Shown here: positions 46,201-54,988 of the stretch, piece by piece
How the letters are laid out: every line of letters begins with the position of its first letter
Position numbering within the stretch: position 1 is the first letter of the stretch
Assembly: GCF_019801015.1 (NCBI RefSeq)
Contig: NZ_JAHVJZ010000001.1
Span: forward strand, 806,001-870,000
From: Marinobacter nauticus
GTDB lineage: Bacteria > Pseudomonadota > Gammaproteobacteria > Enterobacterales > Shewanellaceae
Reading direction: 5' to 3'
Length of the DNA: 64,000 nucleotides
Notes under the pieces: generated by a model
Databases searched by the model: none
What the model saw: only the letters and a program-made list of their open reading frames with translations
Told to the model about the DNA's origin: nothing
Position numbers and translations under genes: made by a program

Positions 46201-47833
46201 GCTTCGCGATCGCGCCGAGGAGCAGGTGTACAAACGTCAGTGGTCATCCATGAAGGCCAGCCACTACCCACTCGGACACAGCAAGATAGCCCTGACAGAA
46301 AGTTACGGCGGGGACATTACCGAGCGTGATGATCACTGCACCGGCATCTTTGGGTTTGTCTGTACCGGACTGCCAGGCCGACAGGTTCAGGCCGCCAGTG
46401 CAGCGCAACACGGCACACCTTATCGGGGTGCATACCACCTGCACTGGCGCTCGCTTCATCCCTCATGGGTGAGCGAGAATCAGGGTAAGCTGGTCAACCC
46501 CTGGATTCAGGATGTGGCGCAAAAACTGACACCAGCCTTTCCGGAACTGGCGGTCATGGATCCCGAACAAACCGCCACGACGCCCTCCGGCACATTTCCT
46601 CCCCTGACCCACTATGGCCACACCCTGACGCTGAGCAACGTCTCTTCAGGGGGACTGCCCTGGGCCACCTTTACGCTGGCAGCGTTGTCACTGTGGCTGC
46701 TCTACTTCCTGATGTGGCGCAGTGTGTCATTGCGGGTGTTTGCCTCTCAGTTGCCGCCCAACTTCCGCCAATTGTTTGAGGCAAACAGCTACAAGAAGCA
46801 TTGGCATAAAGCGAACTTCGTGATGTTTATCCGACTGCACGACGAATTCAAATTTGGTGATTCCCGCTGGGGCAAGAAAAAGAAAGAAGACGCCGGGGTA
46901 CTCAGCGTTGACCTGAATCGTGAACTGCCCTGGCAAGCGAAGTCCCTTACGTCCATCTGGTGCAGCGGTTTTGAACGACTCGCGCTGAATCGAAAACAAC
47001 GTCTACGCGCCCTTTGTTGGCTTGAAGAGCAGTTGAAATCCCAACAGACCGCTATAGCACTGTCGGTTGAAATCTCGCCACTCTATCGGTTTGTGCACCC
47101 CCATTGCTATCCGGACATCCCCCAAACTGAGCACGCTGATGACGAAGAAAAATTGCGTTGGATACAGCTGCTTCAGCCCTTTATCAAGGTGCACTGCTGG
47201 ACCGCGGGAGGGAACGACATCAAACCCAACGACGAGCAAAGCGCCAGTAATTCAGACCAATCAGAGTCGCATTCCAATCCGCTGATTGATAAAGAACTGT
47301 CTGTCTGGCCGGAACTGTTGCAGCTGACAAGCGTGGTCAATGAAAGCATTGATAGTCACAAGGGCAAACTTAACGATTGGCAGGTGGTGGACTTTATCCG
47401 CTCGCATGCAGTGCGTCTTTACGAGTTCCGCTGGGCACTGTGCACCCGCAGCGAACGCCTGCTGCTGTGGGATATTGCACACCATAAAATGGTGTGTACC
47501 GCCTACAACCCACCACTGGAGCACCTTATCCGGCGCGGCTATGTCCGACGAGATCCAGCACTGACACTGGCCAACCGGAGCTTCCACCGATTTGTGCTCA
47601 CCGCAGAAACCCCGGAAACTATTGAGGCATGGAAGGCCAGTTACGATCAGGGCCAGTGGGTTCGACTCAGGGGCCCGCTTAAACTGCTGGGTCTGGCGCT
47701 GTTGGTTGTGATCATCTACCTCGCCCAGGGCTCGCTAAAAGGGTTGCTGGCGATTCTCCCTGCCTTGCTCGCCCTGATCCCTAATCTGACTGCGCTGTTA
47801 CGCAGCTCAAAAGGCGCGGTCGGCTCGGAGTAG
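43277..47833 (+). CDS. giant multi-pass membrane protein with degenerate STAND/AAA-like cytoplasmic tail, unknown function
   Basis: 1518 residues; no named family recognised. Helix 1 (12-31) precedes a ~300-residue extracytoplasmic region, helices at about 335-357 and 371-394 flank it, and a second ~350-residue external region follows (395-742). Helices near 743-766, 781-800, 820-846, 857-876, 884-902 and 930-950 form a membrane core, then a third external region (951-1127) and a helix at 1128-1150. The cytoplasmic part (about 1155-1465) contains SIWCSGFERLALNRKQRLRAL and TAIALSVEISPLYRF, resembling the Walker B-to-sensor strands of STAND NTPases, but no Walker A is visible. RWALCTRSERLLLWDIAHHK, HLIRRGYVRRD and ANRSFHRFVL look like the winged helix that follows such NTPases. 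Two C-terminal hydrophobic segments (1468-1508) return to the membrane. No clear ribosome site; coupling to the hydrolase is likely. Confidence 0.75.
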   Translation: MRRFHRTKAMPWGLVAAVLVAAGMLFLLILRFGEYQEQEFNDKRLRELAEIEQLFERQLNRLSWIIRRTNLDEKEEKESNDCEKSECRGYKEDMITSARIEGGLTSICLTVMRNHCEIVSENTEKQNKSCSPSQPLLDSLKALICQDSEARIGTLSTAEITTETSKGSDKASHTIITSLKLSDPSLYGSHGFSQVSILEKVSGEFETIHTQSQEWDLAKDNYGYGRLSGPLLRTLPASALSVLSRQQSSKLQGSESTRENDSKEAGISTSSGFIDVDIDGGNYRLYFYIGKLANACLGNLTRCLPESESQNSNDIVFVGVVPADTIMAERFSLPPTWALSIVCIFVLLVLAWPWLRVRLMGQSDAITTTEIRLMIFASCSGAALLFIFVLANLDYRTETQRGNQLANQILNNISLSYRTNIESWIRQLDQYRAFLKENIPREYYVALLLSESDLSRLKSTEETGRTTPIKCVRPGEETTGKRVVCSAELLEHLTSSPHLVSPEAMWSMAADGTMTSPSIFFNYREGISLKPLSLSFRHYFQVASKGPLWPVRVHHTSKDTTPFYLQRVFSVGNGALETVISQPFRVYDSSVWAEPIQAQPYGWEAKTKNGEADGTDSGKPLEISAIATGGLVPSMIQPLLPPGFHALIFNRTNGLVLYHTEASRELIENFLDEVGPDNEVLAWLDSEPVSRADACPLEVSYHGRRSCLHTQRLLQGSPLQLVVLYDLAPARKRAFWTGTFSLALSQLVLLITFALTIALLHAFGSRISPLWPQWDKLSAYPLAMVLMLATVPFGIWFSHQWMLYVVQSTLDLSTPGYWPYWNLFFALLTSLITWTGYWWCRLYLLLGAPANQKIEPAIKLALLIFTLLVLALALLLPKGGAGPDNLISGYLAIVSALALLPWEQTSTWQRLNRRMDTSRGIANYRALPFRYNLCLSLFWLILLLPTALQSYGMVQTTLSGVVLQHFYEKLSDRMRLRDRAEEQVYKRQWSSMKASHYPLGHSKIALTESYGGDITERDDHCTGIFGFVCTGLPGRQVQAASAAQHGTPYRGAYHLHWRSLHPSWVSENQGKLVNPWIQDVAQKLTPAFPELAVMDPEQTATTPSGTFPPLTHYGHTLTLSNVSSGGLPWATFTLAALSLWLLYFLMWRSVSLRVFASQLPPNFRQLFEANSYKKHWHKANFVMFIRLHDEFKFGDSRWGKKKKEDAGVLSVDLNRELPWQAKSLTSIWCSGFERLALNRKQRLRALCWLEEQLKSQQTAIALSVEISPLYRFVHPHCYPDIPQTEHADDEEKLRWIQLLQPFIKVHCWTAGGNDIKPNDEQSASNSDQSESHSNPLIDKELSVWPELLQLTSVVNESIDSHKGKLNDWQVVDFIRSHAVRLYEFRWALCTRSERLLLWDIAHHKMVCTAYNPPLEHLIRRGYVRRDPALTLANRSFHRFVLTAETPETIEAWKASYDQGQWVRLRGPLKLLGLALLVVIIYLAQGSLKGLLAILPALLALIPNLTALLRSSKGAVGSE

Positions 47834-47860
47834 CCGCCGGTATCGAGCGGGCTTAACATT

Positions 47861-47886
47861 AAAAAAGGGGCCATCTGGCCCCTTTT
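47861..47886. terminator. bidirectional terminator between the membrane giant and the convergent lipoprotein gene
   Basis: AAAAGGGGCC (47863-47872)/GGCCCCTTTT (47877-47886), loop ATCT. Confidence 0.85.
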
Positions 47887-47900
47887 CGTTTTGCTGTCAG

Positions 47901-49382
47901 TCAATCTGCCTTGGGCATGCGGAACTGGAACGCTTCCAGAATCGCATCATGGTCTTCCGCAGTGGTGCTGCCGGTGCGCAGGTTGGCCTGGCTGCCAAAG
48001 CTTTCAATGCCGCGATAGGTGCCCAGCTCACAGGTGCGGTTTTCAACTCGCTGGGTAAAGCTGGCCCAATCCTCGCTCAGCGGGTATGCGATGGTGCGTA
48101 CGCCCACCAACGGCTTCTTGCAGTAGAAGTTGATGAAGGCGTTGTCACCGCCGCGGGAGAACTCAACGTGAGGCTCCGGCAGATCCACCAGCTTCATGCC
48201 GTCCACCAGTTGGGCGCCTACGGTCATACGCTGGCTGTGGTCCGCCGTGGATACCCGGGAGCCAACGCACACACCGTTGTCGACCCGGAAGTGGTCGCAG
48301 TTACCCAGCTCAACGCTGTTCAGACGGAAATCGATCTCAACCAGCTCGCCCTCATTGGCGTCGGCCAGGCGGTGGAAGACGTTCTGGAAACCGCGCAGAG
48401 GCTCAACGTAACGGCCGTTGAAGGTCAGTGTCGGGTAGACCTGACGCAGCTCGTCATAGCTGCTGAACACCTCTTTGTCCTGATCGTTGGTGCAGGAACC
48501 GGTGCCGTACAGGTGCACGTCGCCACTGGCCAGAATGGTGGCACAACGCGCGGTGCCCGCTTCTTTCAGGTACAGGTTGGTGTAGCCGCGGGACTCACCC
48601 TCTGCGGTGACAGAGATGGCGATGTCCACTTCGGAAATCGGCAAACCGGGAACGCGCGCAAACAGCTCACTGTCACCCGCTTCCACAACGGCGCGATATT
48701 GGCCGTTCTGTTGGTCGAGTACCTTCAGGTTGCGATAGCTGAACGGCAGGTTCTGGTGAGCCATGCTGATCACCATCATGCTCCACGCTTCCGCTTCGTC
48801 GTTAAACTGGTACAGGTGCACGTTGTCCGGATTGGTACTCTGCTTGTTGGCGCCATCGACGCCTTCACCCACGCCAATCAGGGTGTAGTTGAAACCGGTC
48901 ACAAAACCGTGGCGGTAGTCCCCTTCTGCTGGGGCCAGCAGATCATCGTTCAGCGCCACATGAGACAGCTCCGGACGGTCGTCGATGGCCACCAGAGTGA
49001 AGGAGGTGTTGAACATCGGCAGCGTCACTTGCTGCTCCTGCCCTTCGACAGTCAGAGCCCCTTCCAGGCTGTAGAACTCGCTGAAGGCCTGACGCACAGA
49101 CTCATCCAGTTCGCTGTGCACCACCCGCACAACGTCACCCGAGCGCACAGACAGCGTCACAGTATCGTCCAGGGAAAACTCACCAACATGAGTCGCCACC
49201 TGGCCGTTCACCTCAAGCTGGTAGTCATCACGGAGGAGAAACTGGCGATAGTCAGACTCGGCGTAAGGGGAGGCGGAAGTCTCAGCATCAAAGGACAGGC
49301 TCAACGTCTGGGTGTCGGACTTGTCGCTGCTACAGCCGGAAGCGATAAGAACGGCCAGTGTGGACAAAGCGATCTTTTTCAT
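47901..49382 (-). CDS. hypothetical lipoprotein
   Basis: 493 residues. The signal MKKIALSTLAVLIASGC has the lipobox IASGC, followed by a Ser/Asp/Thr linker. The rest is beta-rich, contains about seven Cys in its C-terminal half and no motif I recognise. The N-terminal part (GEFSLDDTVTLSVRSGDVVRVVHSELD) recalls the DUF4397-like or Ig-like sandwich seen in surface lipoproteins. It is divergent from a LysR gene, with a perfect palindrome between them that may regulate it. Confidence 0.7.
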   Translation of the reverse strand: MKKIALSTLAVLIASGCSSDKSDTQTLSLSFDAETSASPYAESDYRQFLLRDDYQLEVNGQVATHVGEFSLDDTVTLSVRSGDVVRVVHSELDESVRQAFSEFYSLEGALTVEGQEQQVTLPMFNTSFTLVAIDDRPELSHVALNDDLLAPAEGDYRHGFVTGFNYTLIGVGEGVDGANKQSTNPDNVHLYQFNDEAEAWSMMVISMAHQNLPFSYRNLKVLDQQNGQYRAVVEAGDSELFARVPGLPISEVDIAISVTAEGESRGYTNLYLKEAGTARCATILASGDVHLYGTGSCTNDQDKEVFSSYDELRQVYPTLTFNGRYVEPLRGFQNVFHRLADANEGELVEIDFRLNSVELGNCDHFRVDNGVCVGSRVSTADHSQRMTVGAQLVDGMKLVDLPEPHVEFSRGGDNAFINFYCKKPLVGVRTIAYPLSEDWASFTQRVENRTCELGTYRGIESFGSQANLRTGSTTAEDHDAILEAFQFRMPKAD

Positions 49383-49495
49383 ATCGGTCTCGTTGGTTTT
49401 TTATGCCGATCCTTAGCCAATGAATGAAGCAAGGCGATTCCTACCAGGCCTTACAGATGCGGCGCACCTTAGCCACCGATAGGTTCTGAAGACAG

Positions 49496-49569
49496 TTAAT
49501 TGAGAATTAAGCGGCGAAGGATCCCCAAGACACCGGGGTGAGTGGCATGCTTATTCCAGAATTAAGCGG
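49496..49569. promoter_or_regulatory. palindrome and 55-bp spaced direct repeats between lipoprotein and LysR genes
   Basis: TTAATT-GAG-AATTAA (49496-49510) is a perfect inverted repeat of the T-N11-A type bound by LysR proteins. The 12-mer AGAATTAAGCGG, which includes its right arm, occurs at 49503-49514 and again at 49558-49569, 55 bp or about five helical turns apart. This fits a primary and an auxiliary site on one DNA face. Binding is inferred. Confidence 0.5.
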
Positions 49570-49670
49570 AGCCGGTTCGTGCCCTCCCCACGCTGGAGCC
49601 TGGACGCCATCGCTTGCACCTGCGCCCGGTTAGCGTAACTTATCTATATCCAGTCAAAGGGTTAGCGCAC

Positions 49671-50576
49671 ATGACAAAAAGCCGCAGTCAGTATCTGCAA
49701 GAAGTTGAGCTTCTGACACTTCTGGTTCAGACCGGGAGCCTGACCGAAACCGCACGCACGCTGGGCATATCCGCCCCTGCGGTCAGTCAGGCGTTGGACA
49801 AGCTGCGGGACCGGGTTGGGGATCCGCTGATGATTCGCGATGGACGCACCATGACCCCAACCGCACTGGCATCCCGGCTTGCCTCTCAAGCCAGTCAGCA
49901 TCTGGAAGCCCTCAGTGAACTGCATCTGGACCTGATATCCGGTGGCGACAGCGATACCTTAGAGATCGCCATTAACCCCGCCTACGAAGCCCTGATTCTT
50001 GAAGCGTTGATCGAGTGCGACCGCCGCCCGGAAAACCTGACCATTCACTGCGCCGAGATGGACACCAATGACTACGTCCGGGACAGCGGCCGGGTATTGG
50101 AGCAGTTGGCGAAACGCCAGCTGGATATGGCGCTGGTGTTCTTTCCGGTGGAAGACCCACGGTTTCACTGCATCAAAGTGCTGGAAGACCACATCAAGGT
50201 GCTTCACCGGATTGGCCACCCGCGCATCGATCACTTTGACGCCGACTCCTATTACACCGAAGAGCACGTCGCCTGGAAACTGGCGGTGTTCCGCAAAGCC
50301 TGGCAGGAGATGATTGGGGTGGAAGTCGGCGAGCGCCGCATTGCCGCGGTGATTCGGGACAGTCAGTCGATGGGCAATATCGTGTCAAAAAGCGATCTGA
50401 TCGCCTCTGCCCCCGACAGCATGGCACGCAGACTGGCGAAAACCCTGCCGGTGGTGCTCAAGCCACTGCCCTTTGAGCACAAGCCCATCACCACCTACCT
50501 GGTTTACCACAAAGCCTATTCGCAGCCGGAGATGGCTCAGTGGGTTGAGGACGCCTGCCGGTCGTTGGCGGAGTAA
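49671..50576 (+). CDS. LysR-family regulator, probable regulator of the divergent lipoprotein gene
   Basis: 301 residues from the ATG at 49671, with AAAGG upstream; an in-frame ATG at 49614 adds nineteen unlikely residues. HTH: LQEVELLTLLVQTGSLTETA, TLGISAPAVSQALDKLRDRVG, then MTPTALASRLA. The effector half begins DTLEIAINPAYEALI. The N-terminal wing is a little longer than usual (DRVGDPLMIRDGRT), as in NodD/LeuO-like members. The divergent lipoprotein and the palindrome at 49496 suggest their regulatory link. Confidence 0.85.
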   Translation: MTKSRSQYLQEVELLTLLVQTGSLTETARTLGISAPAVSQALDKLRDRVGDPLMIRDGRTMTPTALASRLASQASQHLEALSELHLDLISGGDSDTLEIAINPAYEALILEALIECDRRPENLTIHCAEMDTNDYVRDSGRVLEQLAKRQLDMALVFFPVEDPRFHCIKVLEDHIKVLHRIGHPRIDHFDADSYYTEEHVAWKLAVFRKAWQEMIGVEVGERRIAAVIRDSQSMGNIVSKSDLIASAPDSMARRLAKTLPVVLKPLPFEHKPITTYLVYHKAYSQPEMAQWVEDACRSLAE

Positions 50577-50600
50577 TCAGTGGGCGCCGATTAAAGCCGG

Positions 50601-50894
50601 TTAGTCGAGCGCCTTGTAGCCAAGCTCTTCCATGATCTGTTGACCTCGGGGTGAACTGACCGGCACCAACGTGTCGGCTTTGCAGCTCTGACAACACTTG
50701 CGCTTGCGGGTGGAGAAGTACAGCGCCACTAAGACAATAAGCGGACCGATCGGAAACCAGAGGAAGGACAGAAGGAAAAACGGCAAAACGCACAACGCCA
50801 CCAGCCACTCCCTGAGATTCGACGGCTTCCTTCCCACCCTGCCGGGCTGAAGACATTGCGTACAAACAACGTTGTAGTGCTCGACCCTGGCCAT
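50601..50894 (-). CDS. small zinc-ribbon membrane protein
   Basis: 97 residues, AAAAAGGAG 7 bases before the ATG. An N-terminal CTQC and a C-terminal CQSC flank one long hydrophobic segment (WLVALCVLPFFLLSFLWFPIGPLIVLVALYF). The four Cys could bind one zinc, as in LITAF-like or double-ribbon membrane proteins. I do not recognise a named family. It lies between a LysR gene and the tRNA cluster, convergent with the former. Confidence 0.65.
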   Translation of the reverse strand: MARVEHYNVVCTQCLQPGRVGRKPSNLREWLVALCVLPFFLLSFLWFPIGPLIVLVALYFSTRKRKCCQSCKADTLVPVSSPRGQQIMEELGYKALD

Positions 50895-51033
50895 ACTGCG
50901 ACTCCTTTTTACCGCTCAGCGTTCATGCCAGGTACCAAACTCCGACAAATTTGGATGTTATTCAATGGGTAACCTCTGATTAATCGCTCATACATTGCGC
51001 CGAAACAGAGCATATCCAGCAAATAGCACGCAA

Positions 51034-51068
51034 CAAAAAAGCCCAACCCCTTATCAGGATTGAGCTTT
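51034..51068 (-). terminator. terminator of the tRNA operon
   Basis: On the minus strand AGCTCAATCC pairs with GGGTTGGGCT (two G-U pairs) around a short loop, followed by T6 (A6 at 51035-51040 on the plus strand). Confidence 0.75.
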
Positions 51069-51096
51069 GATGTTGTCCGCAGTGCGGCAGTGGAAA

Positions 51097-51183
51097 TGGT
51101 ACCCGAGGCCGGACTTGAACCGGCAAGGCCATGCGGCCGACGGATTTTAAATCCGTTGTGTCTACCAATTCCACCACTCGGGC
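51097..51183 (-). tRNA. leuZ: tRNA-Leu (anticodon TAA)
   Basis: 87 nt including an encoded CCA. The minus strand begins GCCCGAGTGGTGGAAT, with a long variable arm and anticodon loop ATTTAAAAT. It ends GGTTCAAGTCC...CTCGGGTACCA. Third of the Gly-Cys-Leu cluster, same order as E. coli glyW-cysT-leuZ. Confidence 0.96.
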
Positions 51184-51194
51184 GGAGTATGTAA

Positions 51195-51268
51195 TGGAGG
51201 CGCGTCCCGGAGTCGAACCGAGGTCCACGGATTTGCAATCCGCTGCATAGCCACTCTGCCAACGCGCC
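51195..51268 (-). tRNA. cysT: tRNA-Cys (anticodon GCA)
   Basis: 74 nt including CCA. GGCGCGT acceptor, anticodon loop TTGCAAA, T arm GGTTCGACTCC. Middle gene of the cluster, 11 bp from leuZ. Confidence 0.96.
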
Positions 51269-51308
51269 TTAACTTGTGTCAAACCGGACGGATCCGATTT
51301 GCGAAATT

Positions 51309-51384
51309 TGGAGCGGCACACGAGGTTCGAACTCGTGACCTCAACCTTGGCAAGGTTGCGCTCTACCAGCTGAGCTAGTGCCGC
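51309..51384 (-). tRNA. glyW: tRNA-Gly (anticodon GCC)
   Basis: 76 nt including CCA. GCGGCACTAGCTCAG start, anticodon loop TTGCCAA, T arm GTTCGAACCTC. First of the cluster and downstream of pgsA. Confidence 0.96.
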
Positions 51385-51584
51385 TTAACAGTTTGTCCCT
51401 TTCGGTACGGGTTGTTAACCCCTTGTCCGTAAAGCCGTTTGCCCCCGAACACGCTGCGCATTTTACGGGATGGCGGAACTAAGTCAACCGCCAAATCGCC
51501 CCAGAATGCGCGTTTGCCGCCTTTTCGAGCATCTTGCTCAGGGAGGCGGCAACTCCCGAATGATTCCCGCTCAATCGCGGGAAA

Positions 51585-52139
51585 TTAACCGTGGCGGGTC
51601 AGGTCTCCCCAGGCCGCTCGGATGTAGGAAAACATCGACCAGATGGTCAGAAACGTCGCCACGCCCAGCAAACCATAGGAGATATTAGTCATGATGGGGT
51701 TGCTGAAGTGGATGATCAGACCGGTGATCGCCACCATCTGTGCCGCGGTTTTGAATTTGCCGAGCCAGGACACCGCAACGATGCCGCGTTTGCCCATTTC
51801 CGCCATCCACTCACGGAGCGCGGAAATCACGATCTCACGACCAATCATCACAATGGCCGCAAGGGTGACCAGCATATTGTCGTAATCCGCCACCAGCACC
51901 ACCAGAGCGGTGGCCACCATCAGCTTATCCACCACCGGGTCGAGAAAGGCGCCAAACGGCGTGGACTGGTTCAGGCGTCGTGCCAGGTAGCCGTCAAGGG
52001 CGTCCGTCAGTGACGCCAGGACAAAGAGGCCCGCCGCAACCAGATAGGACCACTTCCACGGTACGTAGTACATCCCAATGAAGACGGGGATCATCACCAG
52101 TCGGATTAGGGTGAGAATGTTGGGAATATTGAGTTTCAT
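51585..52139 (-). CDS. pgsA: CDP-diacylglycerol--glycerol-3-phosphate 3-phosphatidyltransferase
   Basis: 184 residues from the ATG at 52139; a start at 52169 would add ten residues with no conserved content. The enzyme makes phosphatidylglycerophosphate at the inner membrane. The CDP-alcohol phosphotransferase motif is complete: D46-ALD49-G50-YLA-R54 with G63, D67 and D71. N-terminus MKLNIPNILTLIRLVMIPVF is family-typical. The uvrC-pgsA-glyW-cysT-leuZ order is conserved in gammaproteobacteria. Confidence 0.95.
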   Translation of the reverse strand: MKLNIPNILTLIRLVMIPVFIGMYYVPWKWSYLVAAGLFVLASLTDALDGYLARRLNQSTPFGAFLDPVVDKLMVATALVVLVADYDNMLVTLAAIVMIGREIVISALREWMAEMGKRGIVAVSWLGKFKTAAQMVAITGLIIHFSNPIMTNISYGLLGVATFLTIWSMFSYIRAAWGDLTRHG

Positions 52140-52186
52140 AGCGGTCCCGGCTGATGTGCAGGCTGGCAATCATGCCGTATTTGGCC

Positions 52187-54025
52187 TTACGTTCGCAATG
52201 CGTCATAAATCTTTTGTGCCAGTTGCGGGCTGATCCCCGGCACTTTTGCCAACTCTGCCACACTCGCTTTCTTCAGTTCTTGCATTCCGCCCAGATACTT
52301 CAGCAATTGCTGACGCCGTTTGGCGCCCACACCAGGTATGGATTCGAGCACAGACTGACCGCGGGCTTTGCCACGGGCAGCTCGGTGGCCGCTGATGGCA
52401 AACCGGTGAGCTTCGTCGCGGATATGCTGGATAAGATGCAGCGCTGGCGCATCAGCCGGCAGGTGGATCACTTCCCGGGTGAAGCCCAATATCAGGGTTT
52501 CCAGCCCCGGCTTACGGCTCTCGCCTTTGGCCACCCCCACCATCAGCGGCTGCTCAAGCCCGGAGTCCGCCAGCGCCGCTTCCATCACCGACTCAGCCTG
52601 AGTCAGCTGTCCCTTACCGCCATCAATAAACAGGATGTCCGGGAGGTTGTCAGCGTCGGTCACTTTCTCGTATCGGCGTTTCAGCGCCTGCCCCATTGCG
52701 GCGTAGTCGTCCCCGGGCGTGATACCGCTGATGTTGTAACGGCGGTACTCCTGCTTGGCCGGCCCTTCGGCGTTAAACACCACGCAGGACGCCACGGTCT
52801 TCTCACCCATGGTGTGGCTGATGTCGAAGCACTCCATGCGGCCAATGGGCGATTCCAGCTCGAGCGCTTCGGCCAGCTGGCGGAATCGCTCGGCAACGGT
52901 GCTCTTATGCGCAATGCGGGAACTGAGCGCGCTGCGGGCGTTGGTCTCTGCCAGCCGCTGGAACTGAGCCCGCTCTCCACGTACCCGGGTTTTGATCGCC
53001 ACCCTGCCCTGCCCACGCTCGTTCAGCAGCGCTTCCAGAGCGTCGAGGTCCTCACACGCCACGTTGAGCACGATCTCTTTGGGGATGTGACGCTCCTCGC
53101 CTCCGCCCAGGTAGAACTGCAGCAGGAAGCTGCTGACCAACTCATCCAGGTCGGTGTCTTTGGGCACCTTGGGGAAATAGCTGCGGCTGCCGAGGATTTT
53201 ACCCTGGCGTACAAACAGCAGATGGCAGCAGGCCATGCCGCCCTCCAGGTGCACGCCAATCACATCCAGGTCGGCCTGCTGACCCTGAACGCCTTGCTGC
53301 TCCTGTACGGTACGGAGTGCCTGGATCTGATCCCGGTACTGGGCGGCCTTTTCGAACGCCAGCGACATGCTGGCCTGTTCCATTTTCTCAGCAAGCTGGC
53401 CAATCACGGCCTGGCTCTGGCCCTGAAGAAACAGCTTGGCCATCTTCACCTGCTGGCCGTACTCCTCGTCGCTTATCATGCCGGTGCAGGGACCGCTGCA
53501 GCGTTTGAGCTGGTACTGAAGACAGGGACGGCTGCGGTTTTTATAGAAACCGTCTTCGCACTGGCGAATGGGAAACAGCTTTTGCATCAGGTGCAGACTT
53601 TCCCGCACTGCGCCCCCATTGGGGTATGGGCCAAAGTAGTGGCCCTTTGCCCGTTTTGCGCCACGATGAAACGCCAGCCGGGGGTGCGGATGCTCGGACA
53701 GGAAAATATAGGGGTAGGATTTGTCATCCCTCAGCAGCACGTTGTACTTCGGCATGTACTGCTTGATGTAGTCATGCTCAAGGATCAGCGCTTCGGTCTC
53801 GGTGTGCGTTACCGTGACTTCAATGTGGCGGATCTGTGCCACAAGGGCTCGGGTTTTTGTGCTGGGGAGATTGGCGCGAAAGTAAGAGCTGAGACGCTTT
53901 TTGAGGTCTTTGGCTTTACCGACATAGAGGACAGTGCCACCCGGCGCGTCGTACATACGGTACACGCCGGGCTCACTGGTGACCGAGCGCAGAAACGCCC
54001 GGGCGTCAAAACAGTCTGATGGCAT
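52187..54025 (-). CDS. uvrC: UvrABC system protein C (excinuclease)
   Basis: 612 residues. It makes both incisions in nucleotide excision repair after UvrB loading. N-terminal GIY-YIG nuclease ([26 protein letters not shown]), a Cys cluster with [13 protein letters not shown], the UVR helix ([24 protein letters not shown]), the RNase H-like C-terminal nuclease ([25 protein letters not shown]) and a terminal HhH pair ([16 protein letters not shown]) are all present. It is 11 bp downstream of uvrY, as in E. coli. Confidence 0.96.
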   Translation of the reverse strand: MPSDCFDARAFLRSVTSEPGVYRMYDAPGGTVLYVGKAKDLKKRLSSYFRANLPSTKTRALVAQIRHIEVTVTHTETEALILEHDYIKQYMPKYNVLLRDDKSYPYIFLSEHPHPRLAFHRGAKRAKGHYFGPYPNGGAVRESLHLMQKLFPIRQCEDGFYKNRSRPCLQYQLKRCSGPCTGMISDEEYGQQVKMAKLFLQGQSQAVIGQLAEKMEQASMSLAFEKAAQYRDQIQALRTVQEQQGVQGQQADLDVIGVHLEGGMACCHLLFVRQGKILGSRSYFPKVPKDTDLDELVSSFLLQFYLGGGEERHIPKEIVLNVACEDLDALEALLNERGQGRVAIKTRVRGERAQFQRLAETNARSALSSRIAHKSTVAERFRQLAEALELESPIGRMECFDISHTMGEKTVASCVVFNAEGPAKQEYRRYNISGITPGDDYAAMGQALKRRYEKVTDADNLPDILFIDGGKGQLTQAESVMEAALADSGLEQPLMVGVAKGESRKPGLETLILGFTREVIHLPADAPALHLIQHIRDEAHRFAISGHRAARGKARGQSVLESIPGVGAKRRQQLLKYLGGMQELKKASVAELAKVPGISPQLAQKIYDALRT

Positions 54026-54036
54026 GGTATCGGGGG

Positions 54037-54678
54037 TCAGATTTTCTCTGAGTCCACCATACCATAACGGATAGCGAGCCGGGTCAGTTCCACATCGCCG
54101 CTGATCTTGAGCTTTTCAAACAGGCGGTAACGGTAACTGTTGACGGTTTTGGGGCTGAGATTCAGCTGTTCGGAGATCTCAGACACTTTTTGACCGGAGG
54201 TGACCATCATGGTGATCTGAAGCTCACGCTCAGACAGGTCATCAAACGGGTTCTTCTCGGGATTGAACTGTTTGAGCGCCATCTGCTGGGCAATTTCCGG
54301 GGCAATATAACGCTGGCCAGAAGCCACAACGCGAATCGCCTGCACCATATCCGCCGGCGGGGCATTCTTGGTCAGAAAGCCTGCGGCACCTGCTGCCATC
54401 ACTTTGGATGGGATCGGCTCTTCGGTGTAAACCGTGAGGATAATGATCCGTGCGTCCGGGTTGTAACGCAGGATTTTGCGGGTGGCTTCAAGGCCACCGA
54501 TGCCGGGCATGCTCATGTCCATCAGGACGACGTCGCATTCGCTTTTCCGGCACCAGGCCACGGCTTGCTCACCATCCTCTACTTCGCCGACCACTTTGAT
54601 TCCGCGTTCGTCTTCCAGGATCCGACTGATCCCGGTGCGTACCAATGCATGATCGTCGACCAATAACACGTTGATCAC
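54037..54678 (-). CDS. uvrY: response regulator UvrY (SirA/GacA)
   Basis: 213 residues with a GTG start at 54678 and AGAGG upstream. Receiver: D8/D9 (LVDDH), phospho-acceptor D54 ([12 protein letters not shown]), T82/K104 region (FLTKNAPP). LuxR-type [46 protein letters not shown]. Partner of BarA (GacS), encoded elsewhere, controlling CsrA through small RNAs. Operon uvrY-uvrC. Confidence 0.95.
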   Translation of the reverse strand: MINVLLVDDHALVRTGISRILEDERGIKVVGEVEDGEQAVAWCRKSECDVVLMDMSMPGIGGLEATRKILRYNPDARIIILTVYTEEPIPSKVMAAGAAGFLTKNAPPADMVQAIRVVASGQRYIAPEIAQQMALKQFNPEKNPFDDLSERELQITMMVTSGQKVSEISEQLNLSPKTVNSYRYRLFEKLKISGDVELTRLAIRYGMVDSEKI

Positions 54679-54941
54679 GGTGAAGCCTCTCTATCCACTT
54701 ACGGTTGGCGATGACGGAGTGAGATTCGATGATACTCGTTAATGTGGGAGCGTCAATACCGGTGAGAACATGGCTGAATACTTATTTGTCATACACTTAG
54801 CGGCAAACGGGCCGTAAAGTTGCGTTTTTGTGACAACGAATCAACTACACCGTTTTCCGCCGGTTGGCTCACACCACAATTCACTCATTTCAATGGTGCA
54901 GACATCACACCGCACTGAAATTCCGTCAGATTTTAGCTCAC
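54679..54941. other. uvrY upstream region
   Basis: No credible gene; short frames on both strands oppose each other. The uvrY promoter should lie here. The AT-rich stretch 54740-54850 contains tacttatttgtcatacact but no clear paired -35/-10 that I would defend. Confidence 0.35.
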
Positions 54942-54972
54942 AAAAAAAAACACCGCCCAATTGGCGGTGTTT
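54942..54972 (-). terminator. terminator of fadE
   Basis: ACACCGCC (54950-54957)/GGCGGTGT (54963-54970), loop CAATT; nine A at 54942-54950 form the minus-strand U-run. Confidence 0.85.
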
Positions 54973-54988
54973 TGTGCGATTGGGACAT

